From positions 680,550 to 744,549 of the forward strand of contig NZ_LT960614.1 of NCBI RefSeq assembly GCF_900231165.1: a DNA stretch of 64,000 nucleotides. Reading direction: 5' to 3'. Shown here in pieces: positions 37,014-47,117 of the stretch. This stretch comes from Hartmannibacter diazotrophicus (GTDB lineage Bacteria > Pseudomonadota > Alphaproteobacteria > Rhizobiales > Pleomorphomonadaceae). The notes beneath the pieces are model-generated. The model ran no database searches. It was not told where the DNA came from and saw only the letters and a list, made by a program, of their open reading frames with translations. Position numbers and translations under genes: made by a program. Positions within the stretch are counted from its first letter, which is position 1; each line of letters begins with the position of its first letter.

Positions 37014-38775
37014 TCCGGCCACGGAGTCTGACATCCAGGGGGCGTGGTTGGGGCCAGGAGCGGCGCGCCGGCGCGCCGGTTGGCTCGCCGTCTTTCCTGT
37101 CGCCATCGTTGTGCTTCTGGTCGGTCCGGTGATTGCCGGGCTGCTCGGATCGGGGCTCCCGGCCTTCGGCATCCTGCCGGCACTCGGGCATGCGCAACTC
37201 TCGCTCGACCCATGGCGCGAGCTTCTGGCAACACCCGGCATCGGCACGTCGGTCCTGCTCTCGCTTGGGACGGGTCTTGCCTCGACCGCCATCGCCTTCC
37301 TGGCCGTCGTCCTCTTCATGGCGGCCTCTTCCGGAACGCGCCTGTTCCGGACCGCAGCGCTTCTGATTTCGCCGCTGCTGTCGTTGCCGCATGCGGCGGC
37401 GGCGGTCGGCTTTGCTTTCCTCGTCGCGCCCTCCGGCTGGCTGATGCGACTGGTCTCGCCCTGGGCGACAGGTTTCACGCGGCCGCCGGATCTTCTGATC
37501 GTCCATGACCCCATGGGGCTGACCCTGACCCTCGGCCTCGCCTTCAAGGAGATCCCGTTCCTGTGGCTGGTGGCCCTTGCCGCCCTGCCGCGGACGGATG
37601 CGGACCGTTCGCGCCGGCTTGCTGCAAGCCTCGGCTACGGCCCGGTCACCGGGTTCCTCGTCACCGTCATGCCCCGGCTCTATCCACAGATCCGCCTCGC
37701 GGTCTATGCCGTCATTGCCTTTGCGACATCCAACGTCGATGTCGCGATGATCCTGGGCCCGACCACGCCGCCGCCGCTCGGACCGCAACTGCTGCGTCTT
37801 GCCTCCGATCCGGGCCTTCTGACGCGCTTGCCGGCCTCGGCCGCCGCCCTGACCCAGCTTGCCGTCTCGCTGGGCGCGATCGCCCTGTGGCGCGGACTGG
37901 AAGTCCTTGCCGTCAGGGCCATCAGCTTTGTTGCCATCCGTGGCCGGCGACGCAACGGCGACGCTCTCGCCGCCGGGCTCGGACTGATCGCCATGGTCGC
38001 GGCGCTTGCCGCCATGATCGGCGGCGTTGCCGCGCTCGTCCTCTGGTCGCTCGCCGATCACTGGCGCTTTCCGGACGCCCTGCCGCACCGTCTGGCCCCC
38101 GGGCGGTGGCTGATGAGACTTCCGGATTTGGCCGAGCCGGCCCTCAACACGGTCCTCGTGGCAGGCGGTGCCGTGGCGCTCGCCGTGCTCCTCGTCGTCG
38201 GGACTCTGGAGGCGGAGACGCGGCGAGCAACGCTGGCACGGCGGGACGATGGCCGGCGCCGGGCCTATCTGTTCGTCTATTTGCCGCTGCTCGTGCCGCA
38301 GGTGACCTTTCTCTTCGGCTTGCAGGTCTTCTTCCTGGCAGGAGGCGTGACACCGGACCTCGTCGCGGTCATCGCGGTGCACCTCGTTTTTGTGCTGCCC
38401 TATGTGATGCTGTCGCTCTCTGACCCTTGGCGGGCGTTGGACCCGCGCTACGCTCAGGTGGCGACCTCGCTCGGCGCGTCGTCGGCGCGGGTCTTCTGGC
38501 AGGTCCGGCTGCCGATGCTCCTGCGGCCCGTCCTGGTCGCGGCCGCCGTCGGCTTTGCGGTCTCCATCGGTCTCTACCTGCCGACAATCCTCATCGGCGC
38601 CGGGCGGGTCGAGACCGTGACGACACAGGCCGTGGCGCTCAGCGCGGGGGGCGACCGCCGACTGCTGGCGATCGTCGCATTGTCGCAAACGCTGCTGCCC
38701 TTCCTCGGCTTCGCGCTCGCCGCCCTCGTGCCGGCGCTGGCGTTTGGCGGCCGGCTTCGCCAGAGAGCGCTCTGA
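37000..38775 (+). CDS. ynjC: ABC transporter permease, two fused modules, YnjC-like
   Basis: This is a 591-residue membrane protein made of two permease halves, each with about six helices. The EAA-type loops are at about 190-215 (RRLAASLGYGPVTGFLVTVMP) and 485-510 (YAQVATSLGASSARVFWQV). One chain therefore forms the whole channel. It overlaps ynjB by 14 bases, and its stop shares a base with the start of the ATPase gene. The frame opens at 36904; ATG 37000 is chosen as the family start. Confidence 0.88.
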   Translation: MAPPDPATESDIQGAWLGPGAARRRAGWLAVFPVAIVVLLVGPVIAGLLGSGLPAFGILPALGHAQLSLDPWRELLATPGIGTSVLLSLGTGLASTAIAFLAVVLFMAASSGTRLFRTAALLISPLLSLPHAAAAVGFAFLVAPSGWLMRLVSPWATGFTRPPDLLIVHDPMGLTLTLGLAFKEIPFLWLVALAALPRTDADRSRRLAASLGYGPVTGFLVTVMPRLYPQIRLAVYAVIAFATSNVDVAMILGPTTPPPLGPQLLRLASDPGLLTRLPASAAALTQLAVSLGAIALWRGLEVLAVRAISFVAIRGRRRNGDALAAGLGLIAMVAALAAMIGGVAALVLWSLADHWRFPDALPHRLAPGRWLMRLPDLAEPALNTVLVAGGAVALAVLLVVGTLEAETRRATLARRDDGRRRAYLFVYLPLLVPQVTFLFGLQVFFLAGGVTPDLVAVIAVHLVFVLPYVMLSLSDPWRALDPRYAQVATSLGASSARVFWQVRLPMLLRPVLVAAAVGFAVSIGLYLPTILIGAGRVETVTTQAVALSAGGDRRLLAIVALSQTLLPFLGFALAALVPALAFGGRLRQRAL

Positions 38776-39455
38776 TGCAGGTCGTCGCGCCCCCATCTCC
38801 AAGCGACGCGGCAAGGGCCGGTGACGGTCTGGTGCTCCGCGATGTCCGCATCGCGCTCGGCAAGGCGGAGCTCTTTCGTATCGGCCTCACCGTTCATCCA
38901 GGCGAGATCGCCACGATCATGGGCCCGTCCGGACGGGGAAAATCGACGCTCCTCGCCCATATCGCCGGCTTCCTCGATCCGGCCTTTTCCGCTAGCGGAG
39001 AGGTGCGGCTTGGGGGCGAGGACCTCCTCGCCCTTGCGCCCGAGGAACGGCGGCTGGGGCTGATGTTCCAGGATTCGCTGCTCTTTCCTCACATGAGCGT
39101 TGCCGGGAACCTGCTCTTCGCCCTGCCTCAAAGAATCCGGGGGCGAAGGCGGCGGCGGGCTGCCGTCGACGAGGCGCTCGCCGATGTCGGACTTGAGGGG
39201 CTGGGCGAGCGCGATCCCGTCACGCTGTCGGGCGGCCAGGCCTCGCGCGTGGCTTTGCTGAGAACGCTTCTCGCCGAGCCGCGGGCACTGCTCCTCGACG
39301 AGCCGTTTTCGCGCCTTGATCGGGACCTGCGCGGCCAGGTTCGAACCTTCGTCTTCGAAAGGGCGCGCAGTTCAGGTCTGCCGACCCTGCTGGTGACCCA
39401 TGATCACGAGGATGCCGAGGCGGCCGGCGGCCCGATTCTCGATCTGGGCGAGTGA
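38775..39455 (+). CDS. ynjD: ABC transporter ATPase, YnjD-like
   Basis: This is a 226-residue ATPase. Walker A is GPSGRGKS (residues 50-57), the signature is LSGGQASRVALLR and Walker B is ALLLDEPFSRLD. It starts at TGATG with the permease gene, so all three ynj genes are coupled. The second glycine-serine position of Walker A carries Arg (GPSGRGKS), a substitution also found in some homologues. Confidence 0.9.
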   Translation: MQVVAPPSPSDAARAGDGLVLRDVRIALGKAELFRIGLTVHPGEIATIMGPSGRGKSTLLAHIAGFLDPAFSASGEVRLGGEDLLALAPEERRLGLMFQDSLLFPHMSVAGNLLFALPQRIRGRRRRRAAVDEALADVGLEGLGERDPVTLSGGQASRVALLRTLLAEPRALLLDEPFSRLDRDLRGQVRTFVFERARSSGLPTLLVTHDHEDAEAAGGPILDLGE

Positions 39456-40015
39456 AGGCGAAGAAGACGCGAGGACTTCGCGAAAGCGCAAAAAAACAGG
39501 CCGCAGAGCGGCCTGAGTCTGGGAGGACTAAAGACAAATACGCTTCACGAACACGCGTCAATCGGGAGGGGAGCAACGTTCGTAATGTCTAGATTATTGC
39601 AGTGCGCTATGAATCTGGCGACAAGAAAAATCAGGCAGAGATTGCGCATTTTTTAGGCAAAATAGATTCTTGTCGGTACTAAGGGATGATTTTATTCGGG
39701 ATTTGCCGCTTTTCATGCCGCTATCATGGGCGTTCCGGCCCGCATTTGTATGCATCTTCACGGGTGCTTGTGTTAATTTTGCAACAAAATGATGGGCGGC
39801 AAAGCAGTCGCGGCGAAGAAAATGCACGAATAAAGTGTATCTTCTGTCATTTCTTGGCGTCGGGGCAGTGACCTTGCCGCCGGTGCTCCGAGGCTTCGGA
39901 GGGGGGGGGCCGGGTACCGGAAACGACGAATCGCGAGCGCGATCCTGGGTCCGGCCCGGGAAAACGGAGACGCAGACGATCCCGTTCATGCGCGTTCGCT
40001 CGAACACGCTCCGCT
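39456..40015. other. Intergenic region with sRNA candidate
   Basis: These 560 bases lie between ynjD and glk. The left part holds the AbcR-like sRNA on the minus strand. From 39600 to 39840 the sequence is AT-rich with no supported gene. A CTCCGA-GGCT-TCGGAG hairpin followed by a run of nine G is at 39886-39908. Confidence 0.55.
39490..39590 (-). ncRNA. AbcR/ar15-family trans-acting sRNA (candidate)
   Basis: On the minus strand a perfect terminator (CAGGCCGC, TCT loop, GCGGCCTG, then seven T) ends at 39490. Upstream are two single-stranded-looking anti-Shine-Dalgarno motifs, CTCCCCTCCCG at 39573-39563 and TCCTCCC at 39527-39521, spaced as in AbcR1/AbcR2 of rhizobia, Agrobacterium and Brucella. 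The length of about 100 nt also fits. AbcR sRNAs bind Hfq and repress mRNAs of ABC binding proteins. The 5' end is estimated from an AATAAT-like box near 39597. The family call is from memory of the motif layout, not a search. Confidence 0.62.
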
Positions 40016-41038
40016 CTAGCCCCAGAGACGGTCGTGAACGTCGAGAAGGAAGTTGCCGGGCGAGCGGGCATAGCCGATGAGACCGGCGAGCGCCGGCCGG
40101 CTGTGGGTGATGATGCCGGTCGGCATGGTCGAGAGCATCGCCGAATGGGGCACCTTGTCCTCGAAGGCGGCACGAAAGCCGCCGGATTTCAGGATCGGCG
40201 CGATCCTCGGCGCGATGCCGCCGGCCAGATAGACGCCTCCATGTGCAAGAAACACGAGGGCGAGGTTGCCGGCCGTACGCCCGAGATGGACGGCGAAGAG
40301 TTCCATCGCCTCGCGGGCCGCCGGGTCGTTGGCCTCGGCCGCCGCGGTGACGCCCGCCGGATCGGGATGGGGCATCGGCAATCCGTCCGTGCGGCAGATC
40401 GCCTGGTAGAGACGCACGAGGCCCGAGCCGCAGACCAGCGTTTCCGCCGAAACCCGGCCTTCAAAGCTCCCGTCGAGCCGCTCGATTTGTGGCCAAATGG
40501 CAAAATCGCGATCGCTCACGGGCGCAAGATCGATATGCCCGCCTTCGCCGGCGACCGGCACCCAACTGCCGCCCGCCCGGACAAGTCCGCCGGCGCCAAG
40601 GCCCGTGCCGGGGCCGACGACGACCTTGTTGTCGAGTGCCGGCGCGGCGGCGGTGCCGATGGGATCGATGTCGTCGAGCGTGAGCGTCGGAAGGGCGAGG
40701 GCCAGCGCCTCGAAATCGTTGAAGAGCATCACCTGGGCAAGGCCGAAGCGCTCGATGAGCGCCATGGGCTCGACCACCCAGTGACTGTTGGTGAGCGGCG
40801 TGCGGTCCTTGCCGATCGGGGCTGCGACGGCGAACATCAAGGTTCTGGGCGGTGTTCCGGCTTGCGGCAGGATCGCGGTCGCGAGCGCATCGGCGACCGT
40901 CTCGTAGTCCTTCGTCTTGATATGTTCGAAGTAGTAGGGCTGGGCGCCGGGATGCTCCAGAACGGCGAAGCGGGCGTTGGTGCCGCCGATGTCGGCGAAG
41001 AGCACGGGGAAATGGAAGGCGTCGACGGTCCCAGGCAT
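40016..41038 (-). CDS. glk: Glucokinase
   Basis: This is a 340-residue ATP-dependent glucokinase of the bacterial Glk family. The phosphate-1 motif is FADIGGTNARFA (residues 14-25), and GPGTGLGAGG gives the phosphate-2 region. It converts glucose to glucose 6-phosphate in the cytoplasm. It is divergent from the nucleoside importer. ATG 41038 has GGAG six bases upstream. Confidence 0.94.
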   Translation of the reverse strand: MPGTVDAFHFPVLFADIGGTNARFAVLEHPGAQPYYFEHIKTKDYETVADALATAILPQAGTPPRTLMFAVAAPIGKDRTPLTNSHWVVEPMALIERFGLAQVMLFNDFEALALALPTLTLDDIDPIGTAAAPALDNKVVVGPGTGLGAGGLVRAGGSWVPVAGEGGHIDLAPVSDRDFAIWPQIERLDGSFEGRVSAETLVCGSGLVRLYQAICRTDGLPMPHPDPAGVTAAAEANDPAAREAMELFAVHLGRTAGNLALVFLAHGGVYLAGGIAPRIAPILKSGGFRAAFEDKVPHSAMLSTMPTGIITHSRPALAGLIGYARSPGNFLLDVHDRLWG

Positions 41039-41465
41039 TCGATCTCCACACTCTCCCGAAGTCTTCTGCGCCTATCGCCCAACTCGCGGCGGGCGGTTGT
41101 CGCAAGCATGCGTCTCACAAGTCGCGACACTGCCGCAACGCGTTTCCACCCGGGCAGTTCCGTGATGAAAGATGCCGGGACGACGCAATCATTTAACGGC
41201 AATTGCTCGAATTGACAAAAGCAATCCCGCCAACGCCGGCGGCGCTGCGGAATCGGGGTGGATGCGGCTCTCCGTGTTGCCTTGTGGCAGGGCAGAAATT
41301 TTGTCCAACTGTCAAAAAAATAATCATGCAAAGGAATTGCTCTCCGGCGAAATTCGTATTTACTCATGCGTGGCTTGCCGGCCGTCGATCCGACCGGCTT
41401 CAAGCATGAGTCCGCAGAAACGACGGCGCCGATGCGCCGCGCAGGGGAAGTCACTGGAGGACCTG
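41039..41465. other. Divergent promoter region of glk and the nucleoside importer
   Basis: These 427 bases separate the glk and BMP-type binding-protein starts. TTGACA-like elements occur near 41212, and the stretch 41295-41345 is AT-rich. No gene or clear palindromic operator was recognised. Confidence 0.5.
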
Positions 41466-42461
41466 ATGATCAAGAAACTCGTGAGCGCGGCCTTTGCGAC
41501 CGTCATCCTGGCCGGAACGGCGCTCGCCGCCGACGTGAAACCGGCGGTGGTGTATGGCACCGGCGGCAAGTTCGACAAGTCCTTCAACGAGGCCGCCCAC
41601 AACGGCGCCGAGAAGTTCAAGGCTGAGACCGGTATCGACTATCGCGATTTCGAACCGACCAACGACACCCAGGGCGAACAGGCGCTGCGCAACTTCGCCT
41701 CGCACGGCTTCAATCCGGTCGTCGGTGTGTCCTTTGCCTGGACCTCGGCGATCGAGAAGGTCGCCAAGGAATATCCCGATACCAAGTTCTACATCATCGA
41801 TTCCGTCGTCGAACTGCCGAACGTGAAGTCGGTCGTCTTCAAGGAGGAGGAGGGCTCCTTCCTCGTCGGCCTCATCGCCGGCATGAAGTCCGAATCCAAG
41901 AAGGTCGGCTTCGTCGGCGGCATGGATATTCCCCTGATCCGCCGTTTCGAGTGCGGCTATTTCCAGGGCGCCAAGGCGGCTGACGAGAAGGTCGAGGTCT
42001 CCGGCTTCATGACCGGCACCACGGGTGCTGCCTGGAACGACCCTGTGCGCGGCGGCGAACTCGCCCAGGCTCAGTTCGACAAGGGCGCGGATGTCGTCTA
42101 CGCGGCCGCTGGCGCGACGGGCCTTGGCGTGCTGCAGAAGGCCGCCGACGAGGGCAAGTATTCGATCGGCGTCGACAGCAACCAGAACTACCTGCATCCG
42201 GGTTCCGTGCTGACCTCGATGGTCAAGCGCGTGGATGTCGCCGTCTACAACGCCTTCAAGGACACCATGGACGACAAGTTCGAGGGCGGCGTTTCCTCGC
42301 TCGGTCTTGCCGAGGGCGGTGTCGACTGGGCGCTCGACGAGAACAACGAGAAGCTGATCACGCCGGACATCAAGGAAGCGGTCGAAAAGGCCAAGGCCCA
42401 GATCATCGACGGTTCGGTCATGGTGCACGACTACATGAAGGACAATGCCTGCCCTTACTGA
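41466..42461 (+). CDS. BMP-family ABC substrate-binding protein, nucleoside type
   Basis: This is a 331-residue periplasmic protein with a signal peptide (1-21, cut after TALA) and the basic membrane protein fold (VYGTGGKFDKSFNEAAHNGAEKF, GVDSNQNYLHPGSVLTSMVKR). There is no lipobox cysteine, so unlike Gram-positive BMP proteins it is soluble. The downstream genes for nucleoside breakdown point to purine/pyrimidine nucleosides. ATG 41466 has GGAGGAC, partly complementary to the AbcR-like sRNA. Confidence 0.92.
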   Translation: MIKKLVSAAFATVILAGTALAADVKPAVVYGTGGKFDKSFNEAAHNGAEKFKAETGIDYRDFEPTNDTQGEQALRNFASHGFNPVVGVSFAWTSAIEKVAKEYPDTKFYIIDSVVELPNVKSVVFKEEEGSFLVGLIAGMKSESKKVGFVGGMDIPLIRRFECGYFQGAKAADEKVEVSGFMTGTTGAAWNDPVRGGELAQAQFDKGADVVYAAAGATGLGVLQKAADEGKYSIGVDSNQNYLHPGSVLTSMVKRVDVAVYNAFKDTMDDKFEGGVSSLGLAEGGVDWALDENNEKLITPDIKEAVEKAKAQIIDGSVMVHDYMKDNACPY

Positions 42462-42536
42462 TCGAAACGTCTCCAAAGCGCCGCGCCCGGGACTGGTCCT
42501 GGGCGCGGCCCAGGTTGACAGTGTGAAGGGCGCTTC

Positions 42537-44084
42537 ATGGTCCAGACGCCTCCGCCACCCGCCATCGAACTCGTCGCGATCGACAAGAGCTTCGGTCCGG
42601 TTCATGCCAACAGGAACATCAACCTGAAGGTTGAGCGGGGCTCCATCCACGGCATCATCGGCGAGAACGGGGCCGGCAAGTCAACGCTGATGTCGATCCT
42701 CTACGGCTTCTACAAGGCCGACAGTGGCGACATCCTCGTCGGCGGCAGGCAGGTTGCCATCAACGACAGCCAGGACGCGATCGCCGCCGGCATCGGCATG
42801 GTCCACCAGCACTTCATGCTGGTGGAGAATTTCACCGTCCTTGAAAACGTCATGCTCGGCGCCGAGGGCGGGGCCGTGCTCGCCAAGGGCACGGCGGCGG
42901 CGCGCAGGGGACTGAAGCGCCTCGAGGCCGACTACGCCCTCGAGGTCAATCCGGACGCCGTCATCGAGGAACTGCCCGTCGGCCTGCAGCAGCGGGTGGA
43001 GATTCTGAAGGCGCTCTTTCGCGGCGCCGACATCCTCATCCTCGACGAGCCGACCGGCGTTCTCACGCCCGCAGAGGCCGATCACCTGTTCCGCATCCTG
43101 AAAGTTCTGAAGGAACAGGGCAAGACGATCATCCTCATCACCCACAAGCTGCGCGAGATCATGGCGATCACCGACACGGTCTCGGTCATGCGGCGCGGCG
43201 AGATGGTGGCAACCCGCAAGACCGCCGAGACCACGGTGGAGGAACTCGCCGAACTGATGGTCGGTCGCCGCGTTCTCCTGCGTGTCGACAAGGGACCGGC
43301 GAAGCCCGGCGACGTGCTGCTCTCGGTCAAGAACCTCACCGTTCGCGACGGGCGCGGCGTGACGATGGTCGACAACGTCTCCTTCGACGTGCGCGCCGGC
43401 GAGATCGTCGGCATCGCGGGGGTGGCCGGCAACGGCCAGTCGGAATTGCTGGAAGCGATCGCCGGCATCCGCAAGGCATCCTCCGGCGAGGTGATCCTTC
43501 GCGGGGAACCGACGGGCGTTTGCTCGACGGCCGATCCCGCGGATCTGCGCGCCCGCAAGCTCGCCCACGTTCCCGAGGATCGCCATCACATGGGTCTCGT
43601 CCTGCCCTTCGAGGAGAACGAGAACGCGATCCTCGGCTACCACGGCGACGAAGCCCTGCTGCGCGGGCCGTTTCTCTCCATCGATGCGATGCGCAATGAC
43701 GCGAACGACAAGATCGAGAAATACGATATCCGCCCACCGAACTGCCGCCTCAAGACGTCGAACTTTTCCGGCGGCAACCAGCAGAAGATCGTGCTTGCCC
43801 GCGAGATCGAGCGCGATCCGGATGTGCTGATCATCGGCCAGCCGACCCGCGGCGTCGACATCGGCGCCATCGAGTTCATCCACCGCCGCATCGTCGAGAT
43901 GCGCGATGCGGGCAAGGCAATCCTGCTGGTCTCGGTGGAGCTTGACGAGATCCGTGCGCTCTCGGATCGCATTCTGGTGATGTTCGCCGGCCGTGTCGTC
44001 GGCGAGGAAGCGCCAGATGCCACGGAACAGGCGCTGGGTCTGATGATGGCCGGCATCGGGGCGCGCGAGGAGGAGCCGGCATGA
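42537..44084 (+). CDS. Nucleoside ABC transporter ATPase, two ABC domains
   Basis: This is a 515-residue double ATPase of the sugar/nucleoside (MglA/NupA) type. The N-terminal domain has Walker [10 protein letters not shown] (42-50); the C-terminal domain has the degenerate [10 protein letters not shown] and signature [15 protein letters not shown]. It drives the two permeases that follow. It starts 75 bases after the binding-protein gene and overlaps the first permease by ATGA. Confidence 0.93.
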   Translation: MVQTPPPPAIELVAIDKSFGPVHANRNINLKVERGSIHGIIGENGAGKSTLMSILYGFYKADSGDILVGGRQVAINDSQDAIAAGIGMVHQHFMLVENFTVLENVMLGAEGGAVLAKGTAAARRGLKRLEADYALEVNPDAVIEELPVGLQQRVEILKALFRGADILILDEPTGVLTPAEADHLFRILKVLKEQGKTIILITHKLREIMAITDTVSVMRRGEMVATRKTAETTVEELAELMVGRRVLLRVDKGPAKPGDVLLSVKNLTVRDGRGVTMVDNVSFDVRAGEIVGIAGVAGNGQSELLEAIAGIRKASSGEVILRGEPTGVCSTADPADLRARKLAHVPEDRHHMGLVLPFEENENAILGYHGDEALLRGPFLSIDAMRNDANDKIEKYDIRPPNCRLKTSNFSGGNQQKIVLAREIERDPDVLIIGQPTRGVDIGAIEFIHRRIVEMRDAGKAILLVSVELDEIRALSDRILVMFAGRVVGEEAPDATEQALGLMMAGIGAREEEPA

Positions 44085-45202
44085 GTGCATCGTCAAGGCA
44101 GCTTCCGCCCTTCGCCAACTATGTCCTGATGCCGCTGCTCAACCTGATCGTGGCTTTCCTAATTTCCGGGCTTGTCGTGCTCTTTATCGGCGAGAGCCCG
44201 TGGGAAGTGACGAAGACGATGATCGAGGGTGCGCTCGGGCGCGGCGAGGGCATCGGCTACACGCTCTTCTACGCCACCAACTTCATCTTCACCGGGCTCT
44301 CGGTCGCGGTCGCCTTTCACTGCGGTCTCTTCAATATCGGTTCGGAAGGCCAGGCCTATGTCGGCGGCCTCGGCGCAGCGCTCGTGGCGCTCACCTTCGA
44401 CAGCATCCTGCCCTGGTATCTGACCATGCCGATCGCGATCCTGTCCGCAGGTCTCTTCGGCGCGGCCTGGGCCTTCATTCCTGCCTGGTTGCAGGCCAAA
44501 CGCGGCAGCCACATCGTCATCACGACGATCATGTTCAACTTCATCGCCGCCGCGCTGATGGTCTATCTGCTCGTCAACGTGCTGCGGGTACCGGGGCGCA
44601 TGTCGCCGGAAACCCGCACTTTCCTCGAAGGTGGCCAGCTTCCGAAGCTCGGCTGGCTGCTCGACCTCTTCGGCCTGCAGATCGGCGCGGCCCCCTTCAA
44701 CGTCTCCTTCTTGATCGCGCTCGTCGCGGCGCTCTGCGTCTGGGCGCTGATCTGGCGCACGCGGCTCGGCTACGAGATCCGGGCGACCGGCATCAGCCCC
44801 ACGGCCGCCATCTATGCCGGCATTCCCTATGTGCGGCTGGTCGTCATCTCGATGCTGATCTCCGGCGCGCTCGCCGGCATGATGGCCCTCAACGTCGTCA
44901 TGGGCGACGCCCAGCGACTTCAGGTCGAGTTCGTCGGCGGCGCGGGCTTCGTCGGCATCGCCGTCTCGCTCATGGGCCGCTCGCATCCGGTCGGCATCAT
45001 TCTCGCGGCGATCCTCTTCGGCGTCCTCTATCAGGGCGGCGCTGAGGTGGCCTTCTGGATTCCCACGATTTCACGCGACATGATCGTGGTGATCCAAGGT
45101 CTCGTCATCCTTTTCGCCGGCGCGCTGGAATATATGTTCCAGCCGCTCCTCCTGCGCCTCTTCACCCGGCCCTCACGGTCGGCGAAGCCGGCAACGGCCT
45201 GA
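44081..45202 (+). CDS. Nucleoside ABC transporter permease 1
   Basis: This is a 373-residue permease of the BPD_transp_2 group with about ten helices. Family segments include [21 protein letters not shown] and the coupling region [22 protein letters not shown]. It pairs with the next gene to form the channel. Confidence 0.92.
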   Translation: MSASSRQLPPFANYVLMPLLNLIVAFLISGLVVLFIGESPWEVTKTMIEGALGRGEGIGYTLFYATNFIFTGLSVAVAFHCGLFNIGSEGQAYVGGLGAALVALTFDSILPWYLTMPIAILSAGLFGAAWAFIPAWLQAKRGSHIVITTIMFNFIAAALMVYLLVNVLRVPGRMSPETRTFLEGGQLPKLGWLLDLFGLQIGAAPFNVSFLIALVAALCVWALIWRTRLGYEIRATGISPTAAIYAGIPYVRLVVISMLISGALAGMMALNVVMGDAQRLQVEFVGGAGFVGIAVSLMGRSHPVGIILAAILFGVLYQGGAEVAFWIPTISRDMIVVIQGLVILFAGALEYMFQPLLLRLFTRPSRSAKPATA

Positions 45203-45217
45203 CGGGAGGCGCGACCC

Positions 45218-46198
45218 ATGGACCTCTGGCAGTTCCTCTCCCTCGTCGCCGACTCGGTCCCCTCGGCCATCCGCCTGACGGTGCCGTTGCTCTTTGCCGC
45301 CCTTGCCGGCCTCTTCTCCGAGCGCTCGGGCATCTTCGATATCGGCCTTGAGGGCAAGATCCTGGCCTCGGCCTTTGCCGCCGCCTCGCTGGCCTATGTG
45401 ACCGGATCGCCGTGGGCGGGGCTGATGGGCGGCATCGCCGTCTCGATCGCGCTCGCCCTCCTGCACGGCTTTGCCTCGATTACCAACCGCGGCAACCAGA
45501 TCGTCTCCGGTGTTGCGATCAACTTCATCGCCTCGGGCCTCACCGCCACGCTGGCGATTGCCTGGTTCAAGAAGGGCCCGCAGACGCCGCAGCTTCCCGA
45601 ATCCGCCCGCTTCGGCAACTGGACCTTCGCCGGTGTCGACCAACTCGACGCCATCCCCGGTCTCGGCTGGCTCTATCATTACGTTCTCTCCGGCCATAAC
45701 GCGCTGACCTACATCGCCTTTCTCTGCGTGCCGCTGACCTGGTGGATCATCTATCGCACCCGCTTCGGCTTGCGGCTGCGGGCCGTCGGCGAGAACCCCG
45801 CTGCCGTGGACACAGCCGGTATCTCCGTCACCTGGCTGCGCTATCGCGCGCTCATCTGCGCCGGCATTCTGTGCGGATTTTCCGGCGCCTACCTCTCGAT
45901 TGCCCAGTCGTCGAGCTTCGTGAAGGACATGTCGGCCGGCAAGGGCTATATCGCGCTCGCGGCCCTCATCTTCGCCAAATGGCGCCCGGTCCCGGTGATG
46001 TTCGCCTGCCTGCTCTTCGGCTTCCTCGACGCCATGTCCATCCGCCTGCAGGGAACGCCGCTGCCGCTGATCGGCACGGTGCCGGTGCAGTTCTTCCAGG
46101 CGCTCCCCTATGCGCTGACCGTCATTCTTCTCGCCGGCTTCATCGGCAAGGCCATTCCGCCGAAGGCCGGCGGCGTGCCCTACACCAAGGAGCGATAG
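45218..46198 (+). CDS. Nucleoside ABC transporter permease 2
   Basis: This is a 326-residue BPD_transp_2 permease with about nine helices. LFAALAGLFSERSGIFDIGLEGKI and RLRAVGENPAAVDTAGISV are the hallmark segments. It starts 15 bases after permease 1 and ends two bases before the HAD gene. Confidence 0.93.
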   Translation: MDLWQFLSLVADSVPSAIRLTVPLLFAALAGLFSERSGIFDIGLEGKILASAFAAASLAYVTGSPWAGLMGGIAVSIALALLHGFASITNRGNQIVSGVAINFIASGLTATLAIAWFKKGPQTPQLPESARFGNWTFAGVDQLDAIPGLGWLYHYVLSGHNALTYIAFLCVPLTWWIIYRTRFGLRLRAVGENPAAVDTAGISVTWLRYRALICAGILCGFSGAYLSIAQSSSFVKDMSAGKGYIALAALIFAKWRPVPVMFACLLFGFLDAMSIRLQGTPLPLIGTVPVQFFQALPYALTVILLAGFIGKAIPPKAGGVPYTKER

Positions 46199-46200
46199 GC

Positions 46201-46917
46201 TTGACGACCGTATCCAGTCCGGCCATCCGCGCTGTCCTCTTCGACAAGGACGGAACGCTCATCGACTTCCACAAGACCTGGGAGCCGCCGATCCGCCTCG
46301 CCGCCCTTCACGCGGCCAATGGCGACCAGGCATTGGCCGACCATCTGATGCGCAGCGGCGGCATGGACCCGGTCTCGGGCCACACGGGCGGCGACAGCCT
46401 GCTCGCCGCCGGCAACACCGCCGAGATTGCCGTCGAATGGATCGCCGCCGGCAGCCCGCATTCGCTGGAGGCGCTGGTGCCGGCATTGGATGCGATCTTC
46501 GTCGCCGCCGTCGACGGCGCGGTCGCCGTCACCGATCTTGCTGCCTTCTTCCGCCGCCTGAAGGCCAGGAATCTGAGGACCGGCATCGCCAGCAGCGACA
46601 GCGAAGCGGCCATCCGCGGTCTCATTGCCCGTTTCGGCATGGAAGCCGACATCGATTTCGTCGCCGGCTATGACAGCGGTCACGGCGTCAAGCCCGAGGC
46701 CGGCATGCTTCTCGCCTTTGCCGAGGCTGTCGGCGTGCGTCCGCAAGAGGTCGCCATGGTCGGCGACAACCTCCATGACATGCATATGGCCGCCGCCGCC
46801 GGGGCAGGGCTTCGCTTCGCCGTTCTCACCGGAACGGGGGCGCCGGAGACACTGGCTGCGGCCTCCGACTTTTGTCTGCCTAGCATTCTGGATGTCGAAA
46901 CCCATCTATGTGGATGA
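46201..46917 (+). CDS. HAD-family phosphatase
   Basis: This is a 238-residue haloacid-dehalogenase hydrolase with the nucleophile motif DKDGT (D15, D17), the Ser motif TGIASSDS, the lysine in HGVKPEAG and the metal aspartates in MVGDNLHDM. Phosphoglycolate-phosphatase and nucleotidase members look like this; its place in a nucleoside operon favours a nucleotide or sugar phosphate. The start is TTG 46201, 8 nt after AAGGAG; there is no better ATG. Confidence 0.85.
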   Translation: MTTVSSPAIRAVLFDKDGTLIDFHKTWEPPIRLAALHAANGDQALADHLMRSGGMDPVSGHTGGDSLLAAGNTAEIAVEWIAAGSPHSLEALVPALDAIFVAAVDGAVAVTDLAAFFRRLKARNLRTGIASSDSEAAIRGLIARFGMEADIDFVAGYDSGHGVKPEAGMLLAFAEAVGVRPQEVAMVGDNLHDMHMAAAAGAGLRFAVLTGTGAPETLAAASDFCLPSILDVETHLCG

Positions 46918-47117
46918 CGGCGCCAGCCGTCTTTGCACTGCGATCTCTTGGACATGACGCTTGGCTCCCGGAACTGCCGGGATGTTTCGTGCTCGAGACG
47001 CGGTGGAAAACTGTGTTTCCGCTCGCACGCTTTTCCCGGCATTGTCGACAGGGCATAAACAATGCTCGCGCTCGACCCCGTTTGCGCGTCGAACGATCTT
47101 CGACCGGAGCCAAGCCC

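Noticed and set aside
36739-38814. A 691-codon open frame on the minus strand
   Set aside because: It is antisense to the ynjC permease, with Arg/Gln/Gly-rich low-complexity content.
39886-39908. CTCCGA/TCGGAG hairpin with a run of nine G
   Set aside because: On the minus strand it would follow glk but lacks a T-run; a C-run is not a usual terminator tail, so it was noted only as local structure.
39594-40007. A 137-codon open frame on the minus strand between ynjD and glk
   Set aside because: There is no ribosome site or homology, the composition is mixed, and it overlaps the proposed promoter of the AbcR-like sRNA.
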